Assembly: GCF_003020115.1 (NCBI RefSeq)
Contig: NZ_PYFX01000004.1
Location: 248,001-312,000, forward strand
Source: Bradyrhizobium sp. MOS002
GTDB lineage: Bacteria > Pseudomonadota > Alphaproteobacteria > Rhizobiales > Xanthobacteraceae
Length of the DNA: 64,000 bases
Reading direction: 5' to 3'
Positions 32,007 through 40,489 of this stretch are shown in pieces (the first letter of the stretch is position 1; the number at the start of each line of letters is the position of its first letter). A program made the translations under genes and the position numbers. The notes beneath the pieces were generated by a model that worked only from the letters and a program-made list of their open reading frames with translations, had not been told where the DNA came from and did not search any database.

Positions 32007-33203
32007 TCAGTGCGTCAAGCGCTCCACCGCGATCGCGGTGGCTTCGCCGCCGCCGATGCAGAGCGCCGCCACGCCGCGCTTGAGGTTTTGCGCCTCGAGC
32101 GCATGCAGCAGCGTCACGATCAGCCGTGCGCCGGTGGCGCCGATGGGATGGCCGAGCGCGCAGGCACCGCCGTTGATGTTGAGCTTCTCGCGCGGAATGC
32201 CGAGGTCGCGCTGCGCCGCCATCGCCACCACGGCAAAGGCTTCGTTGATCTCGAACAGATCGACATCGTCGGCGCTCCAGCCGACCTTGTCGAGCAGCTT
32301 GCGGATCGCCGGGATCGGCGCCGTGGTGAACCATTGCGGCTCCTGGCTGTGGGTGGCGTGGCCCTTGATCTCGGCCAGCGCAGGCAGCCCATTGCGATCG
32401 GCGAGCGAGCGCTTCGTCAGCACCAGCGCAGCAGCGCCGTCGGCGTTGGCGGAGGAGGCCGCGGGCGTGATGGTGCCGTTGGCGCGGAAGGCCGGCTTCA
32501 ACCCGGGGATCTTTGCGGGATCGACCTTCAGCGGATGCTCGTCATTGGCGACGATGCGGGGGCCTGCCTTCTCGCTCAGCGTGATCGGCGCGATTTCGGC
32601 CTTGAACGCGCCGCCCTCGACGGCTTTACGTGCGCGGCTCAACGTTTCCATCGCATAGGCGTCCTGGTCCTTGCGGGTGAACTGATAGGCTTCGGCGGTG
32701 GCCTCGCCGAAATCGCCCATGGAGCGGCCGGTCTCGTAGGCGTCTTCGAGCCCGTCCATCATCATGTGGTCGATGATGCGGTCGTGGCCGGCGCGATAGC
32801 CGCCGCGCGCCTTGGCGAGCAGATACGGCGCGTTGCTCATGCTTTCCATGCCGCCGGAGACGACGATCTCGGCCGAGCCGGCGCGAATGATGTCGTGCGC
32901 CAACATGGTCGCTTTCATGCCGGAGCCGCAGACCTTGTTGACGGTGGTGGCACCGGTGGCATCGGGCAGGCCGGCGGCACGCGCAGCCTGGCGCGCCGGG
33001 GCCTGGCCCTGGCCGGCGGGAAGCACGCAGCCCATGAAAACCTCATCGACCTTCTCCGGCGCAAGCTTGGCACGCTCCAGTGCCGCGCCGATCACATGCG
33101 ATCCGAGCTTGTGTGCGGGGAGGGGCGACAGCTCGCCCATGAAGCGGCCGAGCGGGCTACGAACGGCGGAGACGATGACGACGGGATCGGAGGCTTCGGC
33201 CAT
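32007..33203 (-). CDS. Classical thiolase (acetyl-CoA acetyltransferase)
   Basis: A 398-residue thiolase with all catalytic residues: nucleophile Cys92 in NKVCGSGMKA, the NEAFAVVAM segment, His in GGACALGHPIGATGAR, and the second Cys in ALCIGGGEATA. The start follows GGGGAGGCTCCC region on the minus strand. It belongs to the PhaA/AtoB-like branch, unlike the SCP2-type thiolase at 483. It may make acetoacetyl-CoA or finish beta-oxidation. A TATGAT palindrome lies 36-52 bp upstream. Confidence 0.9.
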   Translation of the reverse strand: MAEASDPVVIVSAVRSPLGRFMGELSPLPAHKLGSHVIGAALERAKLAPEKVDEVFMGCVLPAGQGQAPARQAARAAGLPDATGATTVNKVCGSGMKATMLAHDIIRAGSAEIVVSGGMESMSNAPYLLAKARGGYRAGHDRIIDHMMMDGLEDAYETGRSMGDFGEATAEAYQFTRKDQDAYAMETLSRARKAVEGGAFKAEIAPITLSEKAGPRIVANDEHPLKVDPAKIPGLKPAFRANGTITPAASSANADGAAALVLTKRSLADRNGLPALAEIKGHATHSQEPQWFTTAPIPAIRKLLDKVGWSADDVDLFEINEAFAVVAMAAQRDLGIPREKLNINGGACALGHPIGATGARLIVTLLHALEAQNLKRGVAALCIGGGEATAIAVERLTH

Positions 33204-33238
33204 CGGGGAGGCTCCCTAAGATGTCGGATATGTAAGAT

Positions 33239-33255
33239 TATGATCATCATATGAT
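33239..33255. promoter_or_regulatory. TATGAT/ATCATA palindromes before thiolase
   Basis: TATGAT-C-ATCATA (33239-33251) is a perfect 6-1-6 palindrome that overlaps the 10-bp palindrome ATCATATGAT (33246-33255). Half-sites match those at 34371-34388. It lies 36 bp upstream of the thiolase start. Confidence 0.45.
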
Positions 33256-33365
33256 GCGGCGCAAAAAATGCAACTGCGTCGGGCATGAGAAATTGTCGTG
33301 GGTCGGATGAGATTTGCTTGTTCGACCGGGGGACGCTGTGTGACGGGGTGTCCATCCCACACAAT

Positions 33366-33470
33366 GGTGTCATCGCCCCTTGATCGGGCGATCCAGTGTT
33401 CCACAGGCGGCGCGCGGATACGGAGAGGCCGCGGCGTACTGGATGCCCCGCTTTCGCGGAGCATGACACC
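33366..33470. repeat. Dispersed repeat, family D copy 1
   Basis: Ends GGTGTCAT and ATGACACC are exact inverted repeats. Inside are ATCGCCC...GGGCGAT and the segments GATCCAGT / GTACTGGATGCCCCGC shared with the copies at 50620 and 58596; here it lies in the opposite orientation to those. It sits between the enoyl-CoA hydratase 3' end and the thiolase promoter. Confidence 0.75.
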
Positions 33471-33483
33471 GTCTTTGTGGTGC

Positions 33484-34254
33484 CTACCGCTTCCGATTCA
33501 CGAAGGCGCCCATCAGCCGCGTCGGCTCGTCCGTCAGGAACGACTCGCCGAACACTTTCACGCTCAAATCCACCGACTCCGTCAGCGGCAGTTCCTCCCA
33601 CTGGCGCAGCAAGGCCTTCTGCGACCGCAGTGCCTCGGGGCCGCATTCGAGCAGGGCGTTCACGAGGTGCTCGACCTCGGCATCGAGCCCGCCCTCCGGC
33701 GCGACCTTGTCGACCAATCCCCATGCCAGCGCCGTCGGCGCGTCGATGTTCTCCGCGGTCATCACCAGCCAGCGCGCGCGGGCCCACCCGATCAGGCGCG
33801 GAAGCAGCGCGGCATGGATCACCGAGGGAATGCCGACGCGCACCTCCGGCATGCCGAAATGCGCATCATGGGCGGCGATCCGGAAATCGCAGGCTGCCGC
33901 AACTTCGAGCCCGCCGCCGAGGCACCAGCCGGGCATGCGCGCGATCATCGGGGCCGGGAAGGCGCGCACGGCCTCGCAGAGGTCGCGCAGGCGGCTGATG
34001 AAGGCCTCGGCGGACTTTTGGTCGAGCTTGGCCATCTCCTTGATGTCGGCGCCGCCGATCATGCTTTTCTCGCTCTGGCCGCGCAGCACCGCAACCCGGA
34101 TGCTGCGGTCGGAGGAGAGCTGCTGCAAGCCTTCGCGGACCGCGTCGGTGACGGGGGAGCCCAAAATGTTCAGCGAGCCGGCGTTGCAGATGGCGACGTG
34201 AACGACGCCGCGCGCATCGCGCGTCACGCCGCAGTGGTGGTTGAGCATTTCCAT
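33484..34254 (-). CDS. Enoyl-CoA hydratase/isomerase family protein
   Basis: A 256-residue crotonase-fold protein. Oxyanion-hole segments are SMIGGADIKEMAK and GWCLGGGLEVAAACDFRIAA, and FGMPEVRVGI holds the region of the catalytic Glu. It probably hydrates an enoyl-CoA or isomerises one; the valine operon at 36.6-41.4 kb lacks a hydratase, and this one could serve it. The ATG at 34254 is used because the longer frame adds an atypical N terminus that overlaps the divergent promoter region; no strong ribosome site is visible. Confidence 0.85.
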   Translation of the reverse strand: MEMLNHHCGVTRDARGVVHVAICNAGSLNILGSPVTDAVREGLQQLSSDRSIRVAVLRGQSEKSMIGGADIKEMAKLDQKSAEAFISRLRDLCEAVRAFPAPMIARMPGWCLGGGLEVAAACDFRIAAHDAHFGMPEVRVGIPSVIHAALLPRLIGWARARWLVMTAENIDAPTALAWGLVDKVAPEGGLDAEVEHLVNALLECGPEALRSQKALLRQWEELPLTESVDLSVKVFGESFLTDEPTRLMGAFVNRKR

Positions 34255-34370
34255 GAGGGGATCTCTGAGTTTCGTGGACGTTGGAATGCCTGTCGGGATC
34301 ACTTCCGGGCCGAAACGCATTGCTTGTCAAGCGGGCGGGAGGGAGTTGCCAGGGCGAAGCCCGCAGCATA

Positions 34371-34388
34371 GTATGATGGAAATCATAC
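34371..34388. promoter_or_regulatory. Perfect 7-4-7 palindrome, candidate operator
   Basis: GTATGAT-GGAA-ATCATAC ends 12 bp before the PaaI thioesterase ATG and lies in the divergent gap with the enoyl-CoA hydratase gene. It shares TATGAT/ATCATA half-sites with 33239-33255. The TetR protein encoded at 35000 is a possible binder, by proximity only. Confidence 0.5.
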
Positions 34389-34400
34389 AAAGAGGCCGCG

Positions 34401-34940
34401 ATGACCAACGTCGATCAACCCGACCTGCTTTCCCCCGCGCAGCGGCGCGAGCGGGTGGTGGAGTGGCAGGTGCCTGCGCCGGTTGCGAAAGTGGCGATGG
34501 GCTTGTCAGGCATGGACGCGATGCTGGGCATCCGCGACGGACGTTTGCCGCCGCCACCTTTTGCCAAGCTGATCGGCTTCGTCATGGCCGTGGTCGAGCC
34601 GGGTCGGATCGTCATGGAACTCGAGCCGCGCGAGGATCTCGAGAACACCATCGGCCTCCTGCACGGAGCCACAGCCGCCGCGCTGATCGACACCGCCATG
34701 GGGTGTGCGATCTCGACCAGGCTGGAGTCCGGGCAGGGCTCCGTCACCCTCGATCTCAAAATGACCTTTCTGCGTCCGCTCTCGGTCCGGTCCGGGCTGA
34801 TCTCCGCCGAGGGCAAAGTGATCAAGCTGGGACGCCAGACCAGCTATACCGAGGGCTTCGTCCGCGACGGTAAGGGGGCACTTGCGGTGCACGCAACGGC
34901 GACCTTTTCCATGATCGGCAACAATTTTACAGGGAATTAA
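34401..34940 (+). CDS. PaaI-type hotdog acyl-CoA thioesterase
   Basis: A 179-residue hotdog-fold protein of the PaaI/YbgC-like thioesterase group. The helix motif is TIGLLHGATAAALIDTAMGCAIST with the HGG-like HGA and a downstream Asp, and strands VTLDLKMTFLRPL and ISAEGKVIKLGRQTSYTEGFV complete the fold. It would hydrolyse an acyl- or aryl-CoA to release CoA. An N-terminal extension of about 45 residues precedes the fold. It is followed after 59 bp by a TetR regulator gene, possibly in one unit. Confidence 0.86.
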   Translation: MTNVDQPDLLSPAQRRERVVEWQVPAPVAKVAMGLSGMDAMLGIRDGRLPPPPFAKLIGFVMAVVEPGRIVMELEPREDLENTIGLLHGATAAALIDTAMGCAISTRLESGQGSVTLDLKMTFLRPLSVRSGLISAEGKVIKLGRQTSYTEGFVRDGKGALAVHATATFSMIGNNFTGN

Positions 34941-34999
34941 TGCGCCGTCCGGCCGATATCCATGTTATTAGATGACCTCCGACATTCAATGAGACTCGC

Positions 35000-35620
35000 A
35001 TGCGCTATTCCCGGGAACACAAGCAGGAAACCCACGACCGCATCGTGAAGAAGGCCTCCGTGCGGCTGCGCGAAAAGGGCGCCCACGGCATCGGCGTCGC
35101 CGACCTCATGAAGGAAGCGGGCCTGACCCATGGCGGCTTCTACGCCCATTTCGATTCCCGCGAGGCGCTGGTGATCGAGGCGTTCGACTACGCCATGGAC
35201 CGCTCGATGGAGCACTGGCGCAAGCAATCGGATCAGGTCGCGCCGGAGAAGCAGCTCCCCCAGATCGTCGAGACCTATCTCTCGACGGTGCATCGCGACA
35301 ACCCCGGTCACGGCTGCTCGATCCCCGCGCTCGGCGCCGAGATCGCCCGCGAGAGCCCGAAGACGCGAAAGGCCTTTGCCGGCAAGCTCGACGAGATGAT
35401 CGAGATGATGACCGATTTCATCCCAAATCTGCCGCGCAAGGCCGCGCGCAAGCAGGCGATCGCGACGCTGGCGACCATGGCCGGCACCATGCTGCTCGCG
35501 CGCATCGCCGGCTCGAGCGAGCTGTCGGACGAGGTGTTGAAGACGGGCAAGGACAGCGCGCTCGATGGCGCGAAGCGTGAGCCAAAGGTAACGGCGGCGA
35601 AGAAGCCGAAGCAGAGCTAG
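35000..35620 (+). CDS. TetR/AcrR family transcriptional regulator
   Basis: A 206-residue TetR protein. The N-terminal HTH (about residues 10-55) reads KGAHGIGVADLMKEAGLTHGGFYAHFDSREAL, and the C-terminal ligand domain follows, with a Lys-rich tail (about 190-206). The region around GHGCSIPALGAEIARES is typical of the C-terminal domain found in regulators of the YcdC/NemR-like group. It sits among acyl-CoA genes and may respond to an acyl-CoA or a reactive electrophile. It is convergent with the LysR gene, with only 3 bp between the stops. Confidence 0.88.
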   Translation: MRYSREHKQETHDRIVKKASVRLREKGAHGIGVADLMKEAGLTHGGFYAHFDSREALVIEAFDYAMDRSMEHWRKQSDQVAPEKQLPQIVETYLSTVHRDNPGHGCSIPALGAEIARESPKTRKAFAGKLDEMIEMMTDFIPNLPRKAARKQAIATLATMAGTMLLARIAGSSELSDEVLKTGKDSALDGAKREPKVTAAKKPKQS

Positions 35621-35623
35621 GCT

Positions 35624-36532
35624 TCACGGCCCCGCAAACAACGCCCGCTCGCGCTCCACAATCTCGGAAATATAATCCGCCACCGCACGGATCCTCGCGA
35701 GATCCTTGCTGTCGGCGTGCATCAGCATCCAGAAGGTGCGGGTGATCGAGACCTCTTCCGCCAGCACCGCAATCAGCTGCGGATAGTCGGCCGCCATGAA
35801 GTGCGGCAGCACGGCGATACCGAAGCCGGCGAGCGTGGCGTTGAGTTGTGCGATCAGGTTGGCGCTGCGCAAGCGTGCGGAGATCTTCGGCGACACCTGC
35901 GGCAGATAGTCGAGCTCGGGCGTGAACAAGAGCTCCTCGATATAGCCGACGAATCGATGCTGCGGCAGGACCTCGCGCGAGGTGATTTTCGGGAAGCGGT
36001 CGAGATAGGCGGGCGCGGCATAGAGTCCGAGCCGGTAATCGAGCAGCTTGCGGCCGACGATGCGGCCTTCCTTGGGCATGGTCAGGCTGATGGCGATATC
36101 GGCCTCGCGCTTGGAGAGGCTGAACAGCCGCGCGGTGGCCACGAGTTGCAAATCGAGATCGGGATACCGGTCGGCGAACTGAGCGAGCCGCGGCGCCAGG
36201 AACGCGGTCCCAAAACCGTCGGGGGCCCCGATCCGCACCGTGCCGGTCAGCCGCGCCACCGACCCGCCGACCTGCTCCTGGTTGGCGACGATGGTCGATT
36301 CCAAGGCTTCCGCGCTGTCGGCGACGCGCTGGCCGGCCTCCGTCAGCAGGTAGCCGGTCTTGCGCCGGTCAAACAGCTTGGCCGAGAGGTGCTTCTCCAG
36401 CCGGTCGACGCGGCGGATGACGGTGGCATGGTCGACGCCGAGCTGTTTTGCCGCAGCCGAAACCGAGCCGCCCCGCACGATGGCCAGCACGAAGCGGAAG
36501 TCGTCCCAGTCGATAGCGCCTTGATCCAGCAT
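35624..36532 (-). CDS. LysR family transcriptional regulator
   Basis: A 302-residue LysR protein: winged HTH at about 5-65 (GGSVSAAAKQLGVDHATVIRRVDRLEKHL) and a type 2 periplasmic-binding-like effector domain at about 90-295. The start at 36532 gives a normal N terminus; ATGs further upstream add a non-conserved stretch. It is divergent from mmsA and the valine operon, with a perfect ATCCTAT-N13-ATAGGAT dyad in between, so it is inferred to activate that operon, as regulators adjacent to mmsAB do in other bacteria. Confidence 0.88.
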   Translation of the reverse strand: MLDQGAIDWDDFRFVLAIVRGGSVSAAAKQLGVDHATVIRRVDRLEKHLSAKLFDRRKTGYLLTEAGQRVADSAEALESTIVANQEQVGGSVARLTGTVRIGAPDGFGTAFLAPRLAQFADRYPDLDLQLVATARLFSLSKREADIAISLTMPKEGRIVGRKLLDYRLGLYAAPAYLDRFPKITSREVLPQHRFVGYIEELLFTPELDYLPQVSPKISARLRSANLIAQLNATLAGFGIAVLPHFMAADYPQLIAVLAEEVSITRTFWMLMHADSKDLARIRAVADYISEIVERERALFAGP

Positions 36533-36567
36533 TTTCGCACATCTATGGTGCATTATCTCAGACTTGA

Positions 36568-36594
36568 ATCCTATAAAATGCAGGTCGATAGGAT
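36568..36594. promoter_or_regulatory. LysR-type binding dyad
   Basis: ATCCTAT (36568-36574) and ATAGGAT (36588-36594) are exact inverted repeats around 13 bp, containing the T-N11-A spacing expected for LysR regulators. It is 35 bp from the LysR start and 39 bp from the mmsA start, in the 101-bp divergent gap. Confidence 0.65.
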
Positions 36595-36633
36595 TTGTCA
36601 AAGCGTTCAAGCTCGCCTCAAGGAGACCATTCC

Positions 36634-38130
36634 ATGCGTTCAGTCGGACATTTCATTGGTGGCAAGGAGGTCAAGGGCACCTCGGGCCGTACCGCCGACG
36701 TTTTCGAGCCGATGACCGGTGACGTCCAGGCCAAGGTGGCGCTGGCGTCCAAGGCCGAGGTCCGCGCCGCCGTGGAAAACGCCCGCGCCGCGCAGCCGGA
36801 ATGGGCCGCGACCAATCCGCAGCGCCGCGCCCGCGTCATGATGAAGTTCGTCGAGCTGGTGCAGCGCGACTACGACAAGCTGGCCGAACTGCTCGCTCGC
36901 GAGCATGGCAAGACGGTTCCCGACGCCAAGGGTGACATCCAGCGCGGCCTGGAAGTCGCGGAATTTGCCTGCGGCATCCCGCATCTGATGAAGGGCGAAT
37001 ACACCGAAGGTGCCGGCCCCGGCATCGACATCTACTCCATGCGCCAGGCGCTCGGCGTCGTCGCCGGCATCACGCCGTTCAATTTCCCGGCGATGATCCC
37101 GATGTGGAAGTTCGCCCCCGCGATCGCCTGCGGCAACGCCTTCATTCTGAAGCCGTCGGAGCGCGATCCCGGCGTGCCGATGATGCTCGCGGAACTGATG
37201 ATCGAGGCGGGCCTGCCGGCCGGCATCCTCAATGTCGTCAACGGCGACAAGGAAGCGGTCGACGCCATCCTCGACGATCCCGACATCAAGGCCGTCGGCT
37301 TCGTCGGCTCCACGCCGATCGCGCAATACATCTACGAGCGCGCCGCCCAGACCGGCAAGCGCTGCCAGTGTTTTGGCGGCGCCAAGAACCACGCGATCAT
37401 CATGCCCGACGCCGACATGGACCAGGCGGTCGACGCACTGATCGGCGCCGGCTATGGTTCGGCCGGCGAACGCTGCATGGCCGTGTCCGTCGCAGTCCCC
37501 GTCGGCAAGTCCACCGCCGACCGCTTGATGGAAAAGCTGATCCCGCGCGTCGAGTCGCTCAAGATCGGCACCTCGATTGATCCGTCCGCCGATTACGGTC
37601 CCCTGGTGACGCGGGAGGCGGTCGAGAAGGTCAAGGGCTACATCGACATCGGCATCAAGGAAGGCGCGACGCTCGCCGTCGACGGCCGCGGCTTCAAGAT
37701 GCAGGGCTATGAGAACGGCTTCTATCTCGGCGGTTCGCTGTTCGACAACGTCACCAAGGACATGCGGATCTACAAGGAAGAGATTTTTGGCCCCGTGCTC
37801 TCGGTCGTGCGCGCGCACGACTACAAGGAAGCACTGGCGCTGCCGTCGGAGCATGATTACGGCAACGGCGTTGCGATCTTCACCCGCGACGGCGATGCCG
37901 CGCGCGACTTCGCGGCCAAGGTCAATGTCGGCATGGTCGGCATCAACGTGCCGATCCCGGTGCCGATCGCCTATTACACCTTCGGCGGCTGGAAGAAGTC
38001 GGGCTTCGGCGATCTCAACCAGCACGGCCCGGATTCGGTCCGCTTCTACACCAAGACCAAGACGGTGACCTCGCGCTGGCCGTCCGGCGTCAAGGAAGGC
38101 GCGGAGTTCTCGATCCCGCTGATGAAGTAA
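36634..38130 (+). CDS. mmsA: CoA-acylating methylmalonate-semialdehyde dehydrogenase
   Basis: A 498-residue aldehyde dehydrogenase. The nucleophile is Cys281 in GSAGERCMAVSVAV, a sequence typical of MMSDH, and GKRCQCFGGAKNHAIIMPDADMD and NPFxxPMxxxP-like TPFNFPAMIPMW also match. Unlike hydrolytic ALDHs, this family uses CoA and yields propionyl-CoA from methylmalonate semialdehyde (or acetyl-CoA from malonate semialdehyde) in valine and inositol catabolism. AGGAG lies 8 bp before the ATG 36634. It is the first gene of the valine operon. Confidence 0.93.
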   Translation: MRSVGHFIGGKEVKGTSGRTADVFEPMTGDVQAKVALASKAEVRAAVENARAAQPEWAATNPQRRARVMMKFVELVQRDYDKLAELLAREHGKTVPDAKGDIQRGLEVAEFACGIPHLMKGEYTEGAGPGIDIYSMRQALGVVAGITPFNFPAMIPMWKFAPAIACGNAFILKPSERDPGVPMMLAELMIEAGLPAGILNVVNGDKEAVDAILDDPDIKAVGFVGSTPIAQYIYERAAQTGKRCQCFGGAKNHAIIMPDADMDQAVDALIGAGYGSAGERCMAVSVAVPVGKSTADRLMEKLIPRVESLKIGTSIDPSADYGPLVTREAVEKVKGYIDIGIKEGATLAVDGRGFKMQGYENGFYLGGSLFDNVTKDMRIYKEEIFGPVLSVVRAHDYKEALALPSEHDYGNGVAIFTRDGDAARDFAAKVNVGMVGINVPIPVPIAYYTFGGWKKSGFGDLNQHGPDSVRFYTKTKTVTSRWPSGVKEGAEFSIPLMK

Positions 38131-38140
38131 ACTCCTCAGC

Positions 38141-38227
38141 CGTCATTGCGAGGAGCCCTTGCGACGAAGCAATCCAGCACCTTTCCGCGGAGGCAGTCTG
38201 GATTGCTTCGCTTCGCTCGCAATGACG
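38141..38227. repeat. Dispersed palindromic repeat, family C copy 1
   Basis: CGTCATTGCGAGGAG... with GCGACGAAGCAATCCAG is complementary to CTGGATTGCTTCGCTTCGCTCGCAATGACG, forming a long hairpin. Copies lie at 46084-46167 and 55102-55188. This one separates mmsA from the acyl-CoA dehydrogenase gene within the operon. Confidence 0.85.
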
Positions 38228-38249
38228 AGAGAAAAATGAGCAGCCCATC

Positions 38250-39395
38250 ATGCAGTTCGCTCTGAACGAGGATCAGATCGCGGTTCGCGATATGGCGTTG
38301 GCGTTTGCAGCGGAGAAGATTGCGCCGCACGCGCTGCGCTGGGACGAGGAGAAACATTTTCCCGTCGAGGTCATGCGCGAGGCCGCCACGCTCGGCATGG
38401 GCGGCATCTACATCCGCGAGGATGTCGGCGGCTCCGCCATGACGCGGTTCGACGCGGCGCTGATCTTCGAGGCGCTGGCGACGGGCTGCCCGACCACCTC
38501 GGCCTTCATCTCCATCCACAACATGGCGTCCTGGATGATCGATGCCTACGGCAGCGACACCCAGCGCCACAAATGGCTGCCCAAGCTCTGCACCATGGAG
38601 CTGATCGCGAGCTACTGCCTGACCGAGCCGGGCGCCGGCTCGGACGCGGCAGCGCTCCGCACCCGCGCTGTGCGCGACGGCGATCATTACGTCCTCAACG
38701 GCCAGAAGCAGTTCATCTCCGGTGCCGGCGGCACGGATCTCCTGGTCACGATGGTCCGGACCGGTGCCGACGGCCCGGGCGGCATTTCGACGCTCGTGAT
38801 CGACGGCAAGACGCCGGGCGTCTCCTTCGGCGCCAACGAGCGCAAGATGGGTTGGAACGCACAGCCGACCCGCGCCGTGCTGTTCGAGAACGCCCGAGTG
38901 CCGGTCGCCAACCGCTTGAGCGAGGAGGGCGTAGGCTTCAAGATCGCGATGGCGGGCCTCGACGGCGGGCGTCTCAACATCACGGCGTGTTCTCTTGGGG
39001 GTGCCCAAACGGCGCTCGACAAGGCGCGCGGCTACATGAAGGAGCGCAAGGCCTTCGGAAAGCGCCTCGACGAATTCCAGGCGCTGCAATTCAAGCTCGC
39101 CGACATGGCGATCGAGCTGGAGGCCGCGCGCACTTTCCTGTGGCGCGCCGCCGCGGCGCTCGATCGGAAGGATCCCGACGCCACCATGCTGTGCGCGATG
39201 GCAAAACGCTTCGGCACCGATGTCGGCTTCGAGGTCGCCAACAACGCGCTCCAGCTTCATGGCGGCTACGGCTATCTCAGCGAATACGGCATCGAGAAGA
39301 TCGTGCGCGATTTGCGCGTGCACCAGATTCTCGAAGGCACCAATGAAATCATGCGGCTGATCGTGGCGCGCAAGCTGATCGAGGGCGCGCGATGA
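38250..39395 (+). CDS. Acyl-CoA dehydrogenase, probably isobutyryl-CoA
   Basis: A 381-residue acyl-CoA dehydrogenase. It has YCLTEPGAGSDAAALRT (FAD and substrate contact), the RKAFGKRLDEFQALQFKLADM and LQLHGGYGYLSEYGIEKIVRDLRVHQILEGTNEIMR signatures; the catalytic base is Glu362 in ILEGT. Position between mmsA and the hydrolase/mmsB genes indicates the isobutyryl-CoA dehydrogenase of valine breakdown, feeding electrons to ETF. It overlaps the next gene by 4 bp (ATGA). Specificity for 2-methyl-branched substrates is inferred from context. Confidence 0.9.
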   Translation: MQFALNEDQIAVRDMALAFAAEKIAPHALRWDEEKHFPVEVMREAATLGMGGIYIREDVGGSAMTRFDAALIFEALATGCPTTSAFISIHNMASWMIDAYGSDTQRHKWLPKLCTMELIASYCLTEPGAGSDAAALRTRAVRDGDHYVLNGQKQFISGAGGTDLLVTMVRTGADGPGGISTLVIDGKTPGVSFGANERKMGWNAQPTRAVLFENARVPVANRLSEEGVGFKIAMAGLDGGRLNITACSLGGAQTALDKARGYMKERKAFGKRLDEFQALQFKLADMAIELEAARTFLWRAAAALDRKDPDATMLCAMAKRFGTDVGFEVANNALQLHGGYGYLSEYGIEKIVRDLRVHQILEGTNEIMRLIVARKLIEGAR

Positions 39396-40459
39396 GTGGA
39401 GCGGAGGAGGGCGATCTGATCGTTCGCCGCGAGGGTGCGGCGGGCGTGATCCGGCTCAACCGCCCCAAGGCGCTCAACGCCATGACGCTGGAGATGTCGA
39501 TCGGCGTCGACGCGGCGCTGGACCAGTTCGAAGCCGATCCGGAAGTGGCCGTTATCATCCTGGAAGGCGCGGGCGAACGCGGCCTCTGCGCCGGCGGCGA
39601 TATTCGCGGCCTCTGGGAGAGCTCGCGCGACGGCGGCGATCTCGGCGCGCGGTTCTGGCGCCAGGAATACGTCATGAATGCGCGGATCGCGAAATATCCA
39701 AAACCCTATGTCGCGTTCATGGACGGCCTCGTGATGGGCGGCGGCGTCGGGCTATCGGGCCACGCCAGCCATCGCGTCGTGACCGATCGCACCAAGCTTG
39801 CGATGCCCGAGGTCGGGCTCGGCTTCTTCCCTGATGTCGGCGGCACCTGGTTGCTGTCGCGCTCGCCCGGCGAGATCGGCACTTATTTCGGCCTGACCGG
39901 CCAGACCATGAACGGCCCCGATGCGATCCACGCGAAGTTTGCCGACGCGGTGGTACCGGCAGCCAAATGGCCGGAGTTGCGCGACGCGCTGACCAAGGTT
40001 CGCCAGGGCGTCACCGCGGCCGATGTCAGCAAGCTTATCAAAGGTTTTGCGACCGGGGAGACCGCGGGTCCGGTCGCCGCAAAAGAGCCGGCGATCGACG
40101 CACTGTTCGGCTTCGACCGCATGGAAGACATCTTTGCCGCGCTGAGGCGCGACGGTTCCGAGTTCGCGCTGGCGACATTGAAGACGCTCAACGAAAAATC
40201 GCCGCGCGGCATGGTGGTGACGCTGAAGCTTTTGCGGCTGGCGCGCACCGCGTCGAGCCTGGAGGAGTGCCTGGTGCGCGAATACCGGGCTGCGCTGGAA
40301 GTCTTCCGCAGCGACGACTTTCGCGAAGGCGTGCGCGCAGCCGTGATCGACAAGGACCGCAATCCGACCTGGTCGCCATCGCGGATCGAGGACGTCACGC
40401 CGGACATGCTTGCGCTGTATCTCGCCGAGATTGGCGCCGGCGAATTGAAGTTCAACTAA
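39392..40459 (+). CDS. 3-hydroxyisobutyryl-CoA hydrolase
   Basis: A 355-residue crotonase-superfamily protein of the ECH_2/HIBCH type, longer than plain enoyl-CoA hydratases. GERGLCAGGDIRGLWESS and DGLVMGGGVGLSGHASHRVVTDRTKLAMPEVGLGFFPDVGGTWLLSR are visible and include the catalytic Glu/Asp region (PEVGLGFFPDVG). It releases free 3-hydroxyisobutyrate, which the mmsB product then oxidises. The start overlaps the acyl-CoA dehydrogenase stop. Confidence 0.88.
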   Translation: MSGAEEGDLIVRREGAAGVIRLNRPKALNAMTLEMSIGVDAALDQFEADPEVAVIILEGAGERGLCAGGDIRGLWESSRDGGDLGARFWRQEYVMNARIAKYPKPYVAFMDGLVMGGGVGLSGHASHRVVTDRTKLAMPEVGLGFFPDVGGTWLLSRSPGEIGTYFGLTGQTMNGPDAIHAKFADAVVPAAKWPELRDALTKVRQGVTAADVSKLIKGFATGETAGPVAAKEPAIDALFGFDRMEDIFAALRRDGSEFALATLKTLNEKSPRGMVVTLKLLRLARTASSLEECLVREYRAALEVFRSDDFREGVRAAVIDKDRNPTWSPSRIEDVTPDMLALYLAEIGAGELKFN

Positions 40460-40489
40460 TCAACGAAACGTTCAGCGGAGGAAATGAAG

